From positions 1 through 45,046 of IMG/VR virus record IMGVR_UViG_3300025896_000004: a stretch of 45,046 nucleotides of DNA; one strand, 5' to 3'. Under the pieces are notes generated by a model. That model was not told the origin of the DNA. It saw nothing but the letters and a program-made list of their open reading frames with translations, and searched no databases. The position numbers were made by a program, and so were the translations under genes. The DNA comes from a virus. Shown here piece after piece: positions 39,103 to 45,046 of the stretch. The stretch's first letter is position 1. The number at the start of each line of letters is the position of its first letter.

Positions 39103-40139
39103 CAGTAACTCGAGATCGCGTTCCGGATGAAGAGTCGCATCGCATAGCCGAGCGTCACATCACGAAGGACGTTGAAGGCCACTTCGGAAGTGAGGAACTC
39201 GTCCGGCCCGCCGATCTCGGGATCGCCGGAGTCGGAGACCTTGAGCTTCGGCACCACGATCTTGATCCGCTTGCGCAGAGAAGATCCGGTGATCGTAGAG
39301 CCCAGGAACTCGAATTCACCCGCCAGGCGAGTGCCGGCCAGCATCGCGTCGTACGCGGTGGTGGTGTCGAAGCGCATCGTCACGTTGAACGTGAAGGAAG
39401 CGATCCCCGGGGGAAGAACATCGAGCAGCTCCGAGCCGATTCGACCGGAAGCCGAGTCGCTCTTGATCGAGTTGCTGATGCCGATCTCGGCCGCTTGCAC
39501 ATGCCAGTACGAAGTGGTGGTCAGAGATCCAACGCTGTCTGCGATCGAGATCCGGCCACCGACGAAGCTCAAAGGCTCGAAGTCCATCGAACCCAAAGCG
39601 CCCGACACATCGTTAGATCCGACTGTCGAGTCGATGCCGACGATCGAAGTCGAGTACTTGAGAGCTTCATCCATCTCTGCGGAGAAGGTCAGCTCGTTGA
39701 TGCGCACGCCGTTGTATTGGAAGACTTTGCCAGTTGCCGAGTCACCTTTGCGGTGATTCAAGCAGATCGAGGAGATCGATTGATCGAAGTTGCCGATGTC
39801 GATCTGATGGTCGAAGGCGGTGCCGCCGGCCGTCTCACCGGTTGCGGTTGCCGAGGTGATCGTTCCGCCGAACGCGTTCTGCAGCAAGTACGCCATGCCC
39901 GTCGCTTCTGCGAAGGCGTATCCCTCGAACTCGCCTTCGATCTTCTTCTGCAGTTGAATGTCGTGTGAGTGAGTGCGATGTCCAGAGATCTGCTCGATCG
40001 TCTTCGACTCGCGCATCGTCTTCAGTGCGCAAGAGATGAACGGAAGTCCCGCGGTGCAAGTGTTGTACGTCTTGAAGACATTCTCGCGGCCCACCGCCAG
40101 ATAGCTGAGACCCGAGATCACTGCGCCTTGTCCGACCAT
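39102..40139 (-). CDS. Major tail (tube) protein
   Basis: A 345-residue protein: MVGQGAVISGLSYLAVGREN, then LKTMRESKTIEQISGHRTHS and later GEFEFLGSTITGSSLRKRIKIV. The layout of beta strands with a central EFEGYAF and a C-terminal helix-strand segment fits tail-tube proteins of siphoviruses (TTP family with an extra domain). It polymerises as hexamer rings round the tape measure. TAGGGGG precedes ATG 40139. Confidence 0.85.
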   Translation of the reverse strand: MVGQGAVISGLSYLAVGRENVFKTYNTCTAGLPFISCALKTMRESKTIEQISGHRTHSHDIQLQKKIEGEFEGYAFAEATGMAYLLQNAFGGTITSATATGETAGGTAFDHQIDIGNFDQSISSICLNHRKGDSATGKVFQYNGVRINELTFSAEMDEALKYSTSIVGIDSTVGSNDVSGALGSMDFEPLSFVGGRISIADSVGSLTTTSYWHVQAAEIGISNSIKSDSASGRIGSELLDVLPPGIASFTFNVTMRFDTTTAYDAMLAGTRLAGEFEFLGSTITGSSLRKRIKIVVPKLKVSDSGDPEIGGPDEFLTSEVAFNVLRDVTLGYAMRLFIRNAISSY

Positions 40140-40150
40140 GCGTTAACCCC

Positions 40151-41146
40151 CTAGAGTGAGCCCACCATCTCGTAGTAGTGCTCGGTTCCGATGCGAATGA
40201 CGTTCTGCTCTATATCCTGAGCTTCCTTAAGTAGTTTGTCACGCCTCGCAAGTTCGGCGCGAACAAAATCAGCGTCATCAGGACGAAAGCTGTACTGCAT
40301 CTGCTGAGCGAGATCGCCGTTCTTCTTCAGGCCCAGCACTGTCTCTTGCGAGCACTGGACGACGGGCAAGTTGAAGCCATTGATATACTGCTCAAGCCAC
40401 TGCGCGGAGAAGATCAGATTCGACGACGAGTACGCGTATGACCCGGCCTTCGTCACGCAGTAGACGTGCTTCATGTAGTGCTTCTTCCCATCGGCCGCAT
40501 CGTCGAAGGCGTAGTACTTCCCGTTATGGCGCCAGGAATAGTCGTAGCCGATGAGCAGGAGCTTGTCGTAGCCGAAGAAGTTCTTGCGGCCAGAGTTGTC
40601 GCTCTGTGTGAGGAAGACGACCATCGCGTTCGACACGTTCGTGCCCGCGGGGATCGTGTTGCTGCATCCACTCAGTTGCATGAACTCAAGCTCGGTGCGG
40701 ATCACGTCGCGGTTCACGAAGAAGTACTTATCCTTCCAGTTGCCGAGCGCGGCCCACTTCGGGTTGCCGCAGATGTTTGAGAATAGGATCGTGTCTTGAA
40801 GCTGATCCTTCCACGGCGCCATGTACTTCTCGTAGTTCACCATCGCGTCGGCCACGAGACAGAACGTCGGCTTGATCCCATGATTCAGCAGGTGTCCGAG
40901 CGTCTTGTCACAGCAGAGAATGTCGACCTTGCCCTGATGAGCTTTGATGACCTCGATGTTCTCCTCGAGGGAGTAGCCGTTCGCTACTAGAAGGCACGCC
41001 TTGCCCACGCCGATGTTCGCGAAGTCGGTCAGCGGCTTGAAGGGGGCGTGGCGGGAGTTGATCTTCGCGTGCTCTTGCCAAAGCTCAGCCCACTGCTTGT
41101 ATGCGCCCTTCGACTGCGCGACGACCTTCTTCTCGCTGAGACCCAT
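40151..41146 (-). CDS. MptE/DUF115-like (Maf-type) glycosyltransferase homologue
   Basis: A 331-residue protein with the DUF115 core: KACLLVANGYSLEENIEVIK, VDILCCDKTLGHLLNHGIKP and TFCLVADAMVNYEKY, then a second half with KLLLIGYDYSW and AGSYAYSSSNLIFSAQWLEQ. In bacteria this fold occurs in flagellar Maf proteins, which transfer nonulosonic acids to flagellin, and in an archaeal pterin kinase. A sugar transfer role is more likely here because the phage also encodes a PEP aldolase and cytidylyltransferase. It sits between tail-terminator and tail-tube genes, just behind a tandem repeat. Confidence 0.82.
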   Translation of the reverse strand: MGLSEKKVVAQSKGAYKQWAELWQEHAKINSRHAPFKPLTDFANIGVGKACLLVANGYSLEENIEVIKAHQGKVDILCCDKTLGHLLNHGIKPTFCLVADAMVNYEKYMAPWKDQLQDTILFSNICGNPKWAALGNWKDKYFFVNRDVIRTELEFMQLSGCSNTIPAGTNVSNAMVVFLTQSDNSGRKNFFGYDKLLLIGYDYSWRHNGKYYAFDDAADGKKHYMKHVYCVTKAGSYAYSSSNLIFSAQWLEQYINGFNLPVVQCSQETVLGLKKNGDLAQQMQYSFRPDDADFVRAELARRDKLLKEAQDIEQNVIRIGTEHYYEMVGSL

Positions 41147-41153
41147 CTATCCC

Positions 41154-41215
41154 CCAGGTTTACAATGCCCAGCTTTGTTAACTTCGCCAGGGTTTATAAT
41201 GTCATTTTTGTTAAC
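41154..41215 (-). promoter_or_regulatory. Tandem 29-base direct repeats upstream of the Maf-like gene
   Basis: On the minus strand two similar 29-base copies, at 41215-41187 and 41182-41154, both begin GTTAACAAA and end in CCTGG, with ATTATAAAC or ATTGTAAAC inside. Their starts are 33 bases apart, about three helical turns. They are AT-rich compared with the surroundings. This looks like a promoter or operator for the tail genes. Confidence 0.6.
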
Positions 41216-41225
41216 GATAGTCAGA

Positions 41226-41729
41226 TCAGTAGAAGGCGGTCAACTCGAGATCCAGGAACCCGACCCGCAGATGCGTCTCCTCGTCGAAGCTGGCCGCGTG
41301 ATAAGTGACGTCCGTCGGGAACTGCCACTTCACACCGTCGATCTGCGGATAGTTGCGCAGCAACTCCTCGATGTTCTCCATCAGGTGTTCAAGATCAGAG
41401 TCAGCCGGGTCGTTCTCTTTGTTCGAGAGATAGTTCGCGTTCCACACGATGCCGGCGATCTGAATGATGATCTTGCCCTGTCTCTTCACCGTGGTCTGGT
41501 TCGGGCCGATCGACTTCGGCTGCGGGCGCTTGTTCAGAACATATACACATATGGCCGGCAAGTTGTTCGCGAGCGGCTTGATGTTCTCAGGGTTCACCGT
41601 GAGCACGCGCTTCACCCGCTTCGTCATGCCAGTCGAGATGTCGAAGAACGGCGAAGCTCCTTCCACGTTGTTCGCGTCCAGTGCGGTCTTGATGGCGGTC
41701 TTCAGTGATACAAGGTCAACCTTCGACAT
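41226..41729 (-). CDS. Probable tail terminator protein
   Basis: A 167-residue protein, MSKVDLVSLKTAIKTALDAN onward, with IIIQIAGIVWNANYL and ENIEELLRNYPQI, matching the pattern of helix, strands and a long loop of tail terminators and Mu gp37-like proteins. It follows the Mu-G-like protein and precedes the tail-tube gene, as expected. It would cap the finished tube. Confidence 0.7.
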   Translation of the reverse strand: MSKVDLVSLKTAIKTALDANNVEGASPFFDISTGMTKRVKRVLTVNPENIKPLANNLPAICVYVLNKRPQPKSIGPNQTTVKRQGKIIIQIAGIVWNANYLSNKENDPADSDLEHLMENIEELLRNYPQIDGVKWQFPTDVTYHAASFDEETHLRVGFLDLELTAFY

Positions 41730-41732
41730 GCT

Positions 41733-42209
41733 CTATATTCCCTTCGTCATATACGCCGCTGTCAACTGCGAGATGCGTTGCAGGGCTTTGGTTGATAGCC
41801 ACATGAAGTCGCGCTTCGGGAGAACGTCACCGCCCTCGTTGTGCCCGGCCGCGTACGGGAAGCCGCCCTTCGTCTTCGCCGGGTTGAACCACTGAATGCC
41901 GTATGACTTCGCCCGATAGCTGCGCGGAGTGAACGACTGTCGTAGCCGGCCACTGTCCTGCAGGATCTTGTTGCCGCCCTTGCCCGTGCGAACCATGCGC
42001 TCCTTGTAGAGATCCGACCACTTCTTCCACTTGCCCGAGGATCCACGCTCTTGCTTGAAGTGGTCGAGCACATCCTGGAAGACGAAAACGGAGATCGAGT
42101 CGACGTACGCGCGGTTCGCTTCCGAGATCTCTTCCACGTTCTCGTAGATCTGACGGAAGAATGCCTTCGCCTTCTCTGAATCGAAATGTATGCCTTGTTC
42201 AGCGGCCAT
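41733..42209 (-). CDS. Mu gpG-like virion morphogenesis protein
   Basis: A 158-residue protein with the virion-morphogenesis (PF05069-type) pattern: VYVFQ-like helix SVFVFQDVLDHFKQERGS, SGKWKKWSDLYKERM and ILQDSGRLRQSF, then YAAGHNEGG and PKRDFMWLS. It acts in head-tail joining. It overlaps nothing and follows the 32-residue membrane gene. Confidence 0.85.
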   Translation of the reverse strand: MAAEQGIHFDSEKAKAFFRQIYENVEEISEANRAYVDSISVFVFQDVLDHFKQERGSSGKWKKWSDLYKERMVRTGKGGNKILQDSGRLRQSFTPRSYRAKSYGIQWFNPAKTKGGFPYAAGHNEGGDVLPKRDFMWLSTKALQRISQLTAAYMTKGI

Positions 42210-42218
42210 CGTTCGGCC

Positions 42219-42317
42219 TCACATGTGATCTACGAAGAGTTTTGAGACTATGACGGTGAAGATCATCAGCGCGATGAACTTTAGAATCAGTTGAATGTCG
42301 ATCTGCTTGCGGCCCAC
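42219..42317 (-). CDS. Very small membrane protein (32 aa)
   Basis: GTG 42317, with GGGGG seven bases upstream, opens a 32-codon frame: VGRKQIDIQLILKFIALMIF, then TVIVSKLFVDHM. It is one transmembrane helix. The gene fills the space between the DUF1320-like and Mu-G-like genes. Its role is unknown, and its coding status rests on the ribosome binding site and hydrophobic pattern. Confidence 0.55.
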   Translation of the reverse strand: MGRKQIDIQLILKFIALMIFTVIVSKLFVDHM

Positions 42318-42341
42318 AGAGTTGCCCCCGTATGCGCATAA

Positions 42342-42830
42342 TTATGCGTCTCGTTCGTCCGAGATGTCGTCGAGCTTGTCGTGATCCGGCCCCCACTCAA
42401 GCGGTGAGCCTTCGTCGAACGTATCGTGATAGTCCTTCGTATTCGAGTCGACCATGTACGCGTCGGTGCGCTCACCCAGGATGTCACCGCTCTGATCCAC
42501 TACATCAGCTTCGCGATCGACGATCTTCTTGAGCATCTCCTCGCCACGCTTCTTGTAGCGATCGGCGCGGACGAAGGCGTCTTTGCCCCCGCGGGACAGT
42601 GCTTCGTGCACATGCCCCAGGGCGAGCTGCTTGCAGATTGTAGAGATGATCGGCGGTGTTGATGTCGAGGTCTGGAAGTAGTCCGAGCTGACGTCGTATC
42701 GCGGCGCCAGCGCGGTGCGGATCTGATCTTCTGCTTCGGCCACAGCCTCGTCCAGAGTCGCCGTCATGTCAGTGACAGTGAGGTCGGTCAGGAACGGTGT
42801 TAAGGCTGTGATCGTGCAGAACTTCCCCAT
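42342..42830 (-). CDS. DUF1320/Mu gp36-like head-completion protein
   Basis: A 162-residue protein: helical, with DEAVAEAEDQIRTALAPRYD, a TPPIISTICKQLALGHVHEA segment and KKRGEEMLKKIVDRE, the standard DUF1320 order. It is thought to join the head-tail connector. The last 50 residues are acidic. GGGAG precedes ATG 42830. Confidence 0.85.
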   Translation of the reverse strand: MGKFCTITALTPFLTDLTVTDMTATLDEAVAEAEDQIRTALAPRYDVSSDYFQTSTSTPPIISTICKQLALGHVHEALSRGGKDAFVRADRYKKRGEEMLKKIVDREADVVDQSGDILGERTDAYMVDSNTKDYHDTFDEGSPLEWGPDHDKLDDISDERDA

Positions 42831-42833
42831 GGT

Positions 42834-43232
42834 CTACTGCTCCCGTTGCCCCTTCTTGAAGGGCCGTCCGTTAACGTAACGCAACTCCAGCTTCGATGCC
42901 GGCTTGCCTTCTTCGGTCGAGGGCATCGGCCAGAAGCCTTGTGTCTTGAGCTGATTCAGCTCGTTCTCGTAGCGCTTGCCGTTGAAGAAGTACTGAGAGT
43001 AGACCGAGCCGGCGCGGTTCTTCGACTTGATCATAACCTTCTTGCCTTCGATCTCGATCCAGCGATCGACGCGCTCGAGGGCCTTCTTCCCCTGCTCGTT
43101 CTCTAACTTGATGCGCTTGAGATACTGATCCCGTCGCTCAGGCGAATCGGCCTTCGCGGGATCGGTGATGATGTTGTTCTTGTCGGCGGTATGGACCGTC
43201 TGGTCCTTCTGAGACTTGCTTCCCGTATCCAC
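42834..43232 (-). CDS. Hypothetical protein of the head cluster
   Basis: A 132-residue charged protein from GTG 43232 behind AAGGAG. A middle segment (RWIEIEGKKVMIKSKNRAGS) and YFFNGKRYENELNQLKTQGF precede a basic end. Position after the capsid gene suggests a connector or head accessory role, without sequence support. Confidence 0.68.
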   Translation of the reverse strand: MDTGSKSQKDQTVHTADKNNIITDPAKADSPERRDQYLKRIKLENEQGKKALERVDRWIEIEGKKVMIKSKNRAGSVYSQYFFNGKRYENELNQLKTQGFWPMPSTEEGKPASKLELRYVNGRPFKKGQREQ

Positions 43233-43279
43233 TGTGCACTCCTTCGGGTTGATTTAGATGTGTAGACCTTCTGATGCGA

Positions 43280-43305
43280 CGAAGGCCCGGTTGCCCGAGC
43301 CTTCG
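43280..43305 (-). terminator. Hairpin after the capsid gene
   Basis: On the minus strand CGAAGGCTCGG, a GCAA tetraloop and CCGGGCCTTCG form an 11-pair stem with one U-G wobble, in the 96-base gap after the capsid gene. GCAA is a stable GNRA loop. No T tract follows, so it may attenuate transcription or protect the capsid mRNA 3' end rather than stop all transcription. Confidence 0.65.
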
Positions 43306-43328
43306 CTTCACGAACCGTTGATGACTAC

Positions 43329-44243
43329 TTAGTACGCTCCCGAGACATCCTTCAGCAGGTAGCCTGCGAGGGATGCAACCACGCGCGGTTGATAGAGCAT
43401 TCCGCACTCGATCGCCTCGGCCGAGCGCTTCTCTTCGCGCCAGCGCTTCGTCAAGGCTTTGTTCGAGCGGAACACGTATCCGGCGGACGGCTTCAAGGGA
43501 CCGGCCTTCTCAGCGCGGTATCCGACGAAGACGTTGTCGCCCCACACGGGAACGATCGAGGAAGACACGCCCTGTGCGGCCGTATCTACAACCGCCTTCG
43601 GCACGATCATCTTCGGGCTATCGAAGAGTCCGGCCAGCATCGCGGGAGTGATCTCGATCGAGGTGTACTTGATGCGATCGATGATCGAAGAGTGGTTCTT
43701 CGCATTGATCATCACGCGGTGAGGAACGATCGAGATGTTCGGCGCGAAGCCAGAATTCTCGAGGACGGTCGTTGCCGCGGTATCCATCAAGGGGATCGGG
43801 TTCGAGGTTGTCGTATCCAGAGACCACTGTTGAGCGGCGCTCAGGGACACGTTCTGAGACCACGAAGTCGACGTGAACAAGCTCGCCACGCTCTTCTCGA
43901 GACGGAGCAGGATCTTGTCGGTCAACTCTTCGGTGGTGTCAGCGCGGAGATCAGCGATGTCATAGTTCTCGGCATCGCGATCCGATACATAGTCCACGAG
44001 AGCGTGCTCTTCGAGAACGTACGTTGCGGTCGAGACGGAGAAGCTGTGTTGACGTGCCTCGCCTTTGTTCGCGCGCGCCGTCTCGGGGAGACGGAAGTCG
44101 CGATCGTAGACGCGGAACTTATCGCTGTCCTTCTTGACGGGAAGCTCTGGAAACACTTCCATCGCAACAAAGTTGTTGTTGCGATACTTGATCGAAATGT
44201 TCGAGAGCAACTGATCAACATGCACTACTGCTGAGTTATTCAT
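43329..44243 (-). CDS. Major capsid protein
   Basis: A 304-residue protein: VDQLLSNISIKYRNNNFVAM, EVFPELPVKKDSDKFRVYDR, then HALVDYVSDRDAENY, FVGYRAEKAGPLKPSAGYVF. This start is typical of a large group of phage capsid proteins with an HK97-type fold. The product should form the icosahedral shell after scaffold removal. It follows the decoration gene and is followed by a strong hairpin. Confidence 0.92.
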   Translation of the reverse strand: MNNSAVVHVDQLLSNISIKYRNNNFVAMEVFPELPVKKDSDKFRVYDRDFRLPETARANKGEARQHSFSVSTATYVLEEHALVDYVSDRDAENYDIADLRADTTEELTDKILLRLEKSVASLFTSTSWSQNVSLSAAQQWSLDTTTSNPIPLMDTAATTVLENSGFAPNISIVPHRVMINAKNHSSIIDRIKYTSIEITPAMLAGLFDSPKMIVPKAVVDTAAQGVSSSIVPVWGDNVFVGYRAEKAGPLKPSAGYVFRSNKALTKRWREEKRSAEAIECGMLYQPRVVASLAGYLLKDVSGAY

Positions 44244-44256
44244 GTGTCAGCCGCCT

Positions 44257-44640
44257 TTACTTCACTAGCCCGGGCATGATCAGGATGTTCTGCACCGTTC
44301 CGGTCAGGGCGACCGCGGGTCCGATGTTAACACCGCCGTATGCTGCGGGGAGTGTGAGAGAGGTTGTCGTAGCCGCGAGTACGTGAGGTACTCCGCGACC
44401 GCTCGAATCAGAGGCAACGAGCGCGCCCGAGGCAACCGTGTCGTCGAACAGGAGAGGTGCTATCTCTCCAGGCATCGCCACGGGGATCGCCTGATTCGTG
44501 TCCTTCACAGTGTCGATCGTGATCCCGATAGGAAGAACAGCGCCCGAGCCAGGATAGGCTACGGTCTCTGCGGTTCCGTTCGGTGCCACGAAGCGCTGTG
44601 CGGCCAGCGTAGAGGCGACTTTGAATGACTTCACCTTCAT
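44257..44640 (-). CDS. Capsid decoration/stabilising protein
   Basis: A 127-residue small beta-rich protein: KVASTLAAQRFVAPNGTAET, VLPIGITIDTVKD, VAMPGEIAPLLFDDTVASGA, resembling the DUF2190/lambda-gpD-type head proteins encoded between scaffold and capsid. GGAG precedes ATG 44640. It likely binds the outer shell at three-fold sites. Confidence 0.82.
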   Translation of the reverse strand: MKVKSFKVASTLAAQRFVAPNGTAETVAYPGSGAVLPIGITIDTVKDTNQAIPVAMPGEIAPLLFDDTVASGALVASDSSGRGVPHVLAATTTSLTLPAAYGGVNIGPAVALTGTVQNILIMPGLVK

Positions 44641-44682
44641 GTGTGAATCTCCAAAGGGTTAAGGGTTAAAGTTCAGAGACAG

Positions 44683-45046
44683 TTACTTCTTGTCGGCCGC
44701 TTCGCGGCGCTCCTTCGCAAGAGCAGTGTACGCCGCGCGGAATTCCATCTTCTTCTCGGCTGCGTACTTCTCGACTTCGGCGACTGTCAGATCGCCTTCA
44801 CCCTGCTTGCCAGTCTCGCCCGCCGTCGAACGCTCTTCTAGGTTAACGTCGGCCTTAGCTTTGAACAGCTTGCAAAGTTCCTTCACGATCTCGGTCTTGC
44901 TGTGCTCGACATCCTTGTCGGCCACTTTGAACGAGTATGTCTTCTTCTCGCCCTTCGGCTCATCGCCGAGCAGTGCCAGTGCATACGGCTTCATCGCGGG
45001 GGTCATCAGCTTCTCGCTGATCATGCCTTCGACTTCCTTCTCGAGA
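44683..45046 (-). CDS. Prohead protease/scaffold (C-terminal part)
   Basis: This frame enters the window at its right edge and ends at TAA 44683. It is the C-terminal part of the gene that starts at 861 once the circle is closed; 44920-45046 repeats 1-127. The last 79 residues after the repeat (DKDVEHSKTEIVKELCKLFK, EVEKYAAEKKMEFRAAYTAL) are helical and charged, as in scaffolds. The ATG at 45024 is an internal Met and not a start. Confidence 0.88.
   Translation of the reverse strand, partial: LEKEVEGMISEKLMTPAMKPYALALLGDEPKGEKKTYSFKVADKDVEHSKTEIVKELCKLFKAKADVNLEERSTAGETGKQGEGDLTVAEVEKYAAEKKMEFRAAYTALAKERREAADKK
44920..45046. repeat. Terminal direct repeat, copy 2
   Basis: Exact copy of 1-127 at the right end of the window. 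It marks the join of a circular molecule of 44,919 bp. Confidence 0.95.

Noticed and set aside
1-45046. CRISPR array, tRNA genes, rRNA, insertion sequences, integrase and DNA polymerase
   Set aside because: I looked for regularly spaced repeats, cloverleaf-like sequences, transposase or recombinase motifs and polymerase motifs and found none that I could support. The TTCG tract and the two 29-base repeats are not a CRISPR array.

Overview
The window is one complete, circularly closed genome of a tailed double-stranded DNA phage (Caudoviricetes). The first 127 bases (1-127) recur exactly at 44920-45046, so the unit genome is 44,919 bp, and the protease/scaffold gene is split across the two ends. 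A tape-measure protein, a tail-tube protein and a frameshifted tail-assembly chaperone, with no sheath or baseplate wedge genes, indicate a siphovirus with a long flexible tail. The head genes (DUF935-type portal fused to a Mu-F-like domain, protease with nested scaffold, DUF1320 protein, Mu-G-like protein) are Mu/lambda-like. Lipoboxes, a GH24 lysozyme and Shine-Dalgarno-type start sites suggest a Gram-negative host. A host in Bdellovibrionota or another deltaproteobacterial lineage is only a weak guess, from the L,D-transpeptidase fusion and the signal-peptide-bearing fibre. I see no integrase, tRNA, CRISPR array or DNA polymerase.

Layout. Nearly all genes lie on the minus strand, tightly packed with 4-base start/stop overlaps. 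Read in the direction of transcription (descending coordinates), 19280-7165 is the replication and recombination block: putative initiator/helicase loader, DnaB-type helicase, RecE-like nuclease with a SAP insert, RecT, RNase HI, DEDDh exonuclease, a two-gene nucleotide-sugar module (4-epimerase plus short UDP-sugar dehydrogenase), an Acb2-type cyclic-nucleotide sponge (anti-CBASS), a RusA-like resolvase, a Fis-like HTH protein and a ParB-like protein. From 7086 down to 1, continuing at 44919 down to 30622, is the late block: small terminase, HNH, large terminase, portal-MuF, protease/scaffold, decoration protein, capsid, head completion, tail terminator, an MptE/Maf-like glycosyltransferase, tail tube, G/GT chaperones, tape measure, tail tip and three fibre genes. 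From 30495 to 22280 is an accessory and lysis block: radical SAM protein, XRE regulator, cytidylyltransferase-GT2 fusion, DAHP/NulO-synthase-like aldolase, methyltransferase-TPR protein, membrane lipoprotein, holin-like protein, and an unusual L,D-transpeptidase-GH24 endolysin.

The only plus-strand genes form one operon at 19684-22243: a small lipoprotein, a transglutaminase-like lipoprotein, an XRE protein, two small proteins and a YkgJ-type Cys-cluster protein. It is divergent from the replication operon across a 0.4 kb control region and ends at a hairpin between convergent operons.

The most interesting hypothesis is a phage-encoded sugar-acid pathway: PEP-dependent aldolase, then CMP activation, then transfer by a GT2 or Maf-like enzyme. 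The Maf-like gene sits directly upstream of the tail-tube gene, so virion (tail) glycosylation is a testable possibility. Other points of note are the Acb2 homologue, a -1 frameshift at an A9 run, a protease gene with an internal scaffold start, and widespread use of an AGGGGG-type ribosome binding site.
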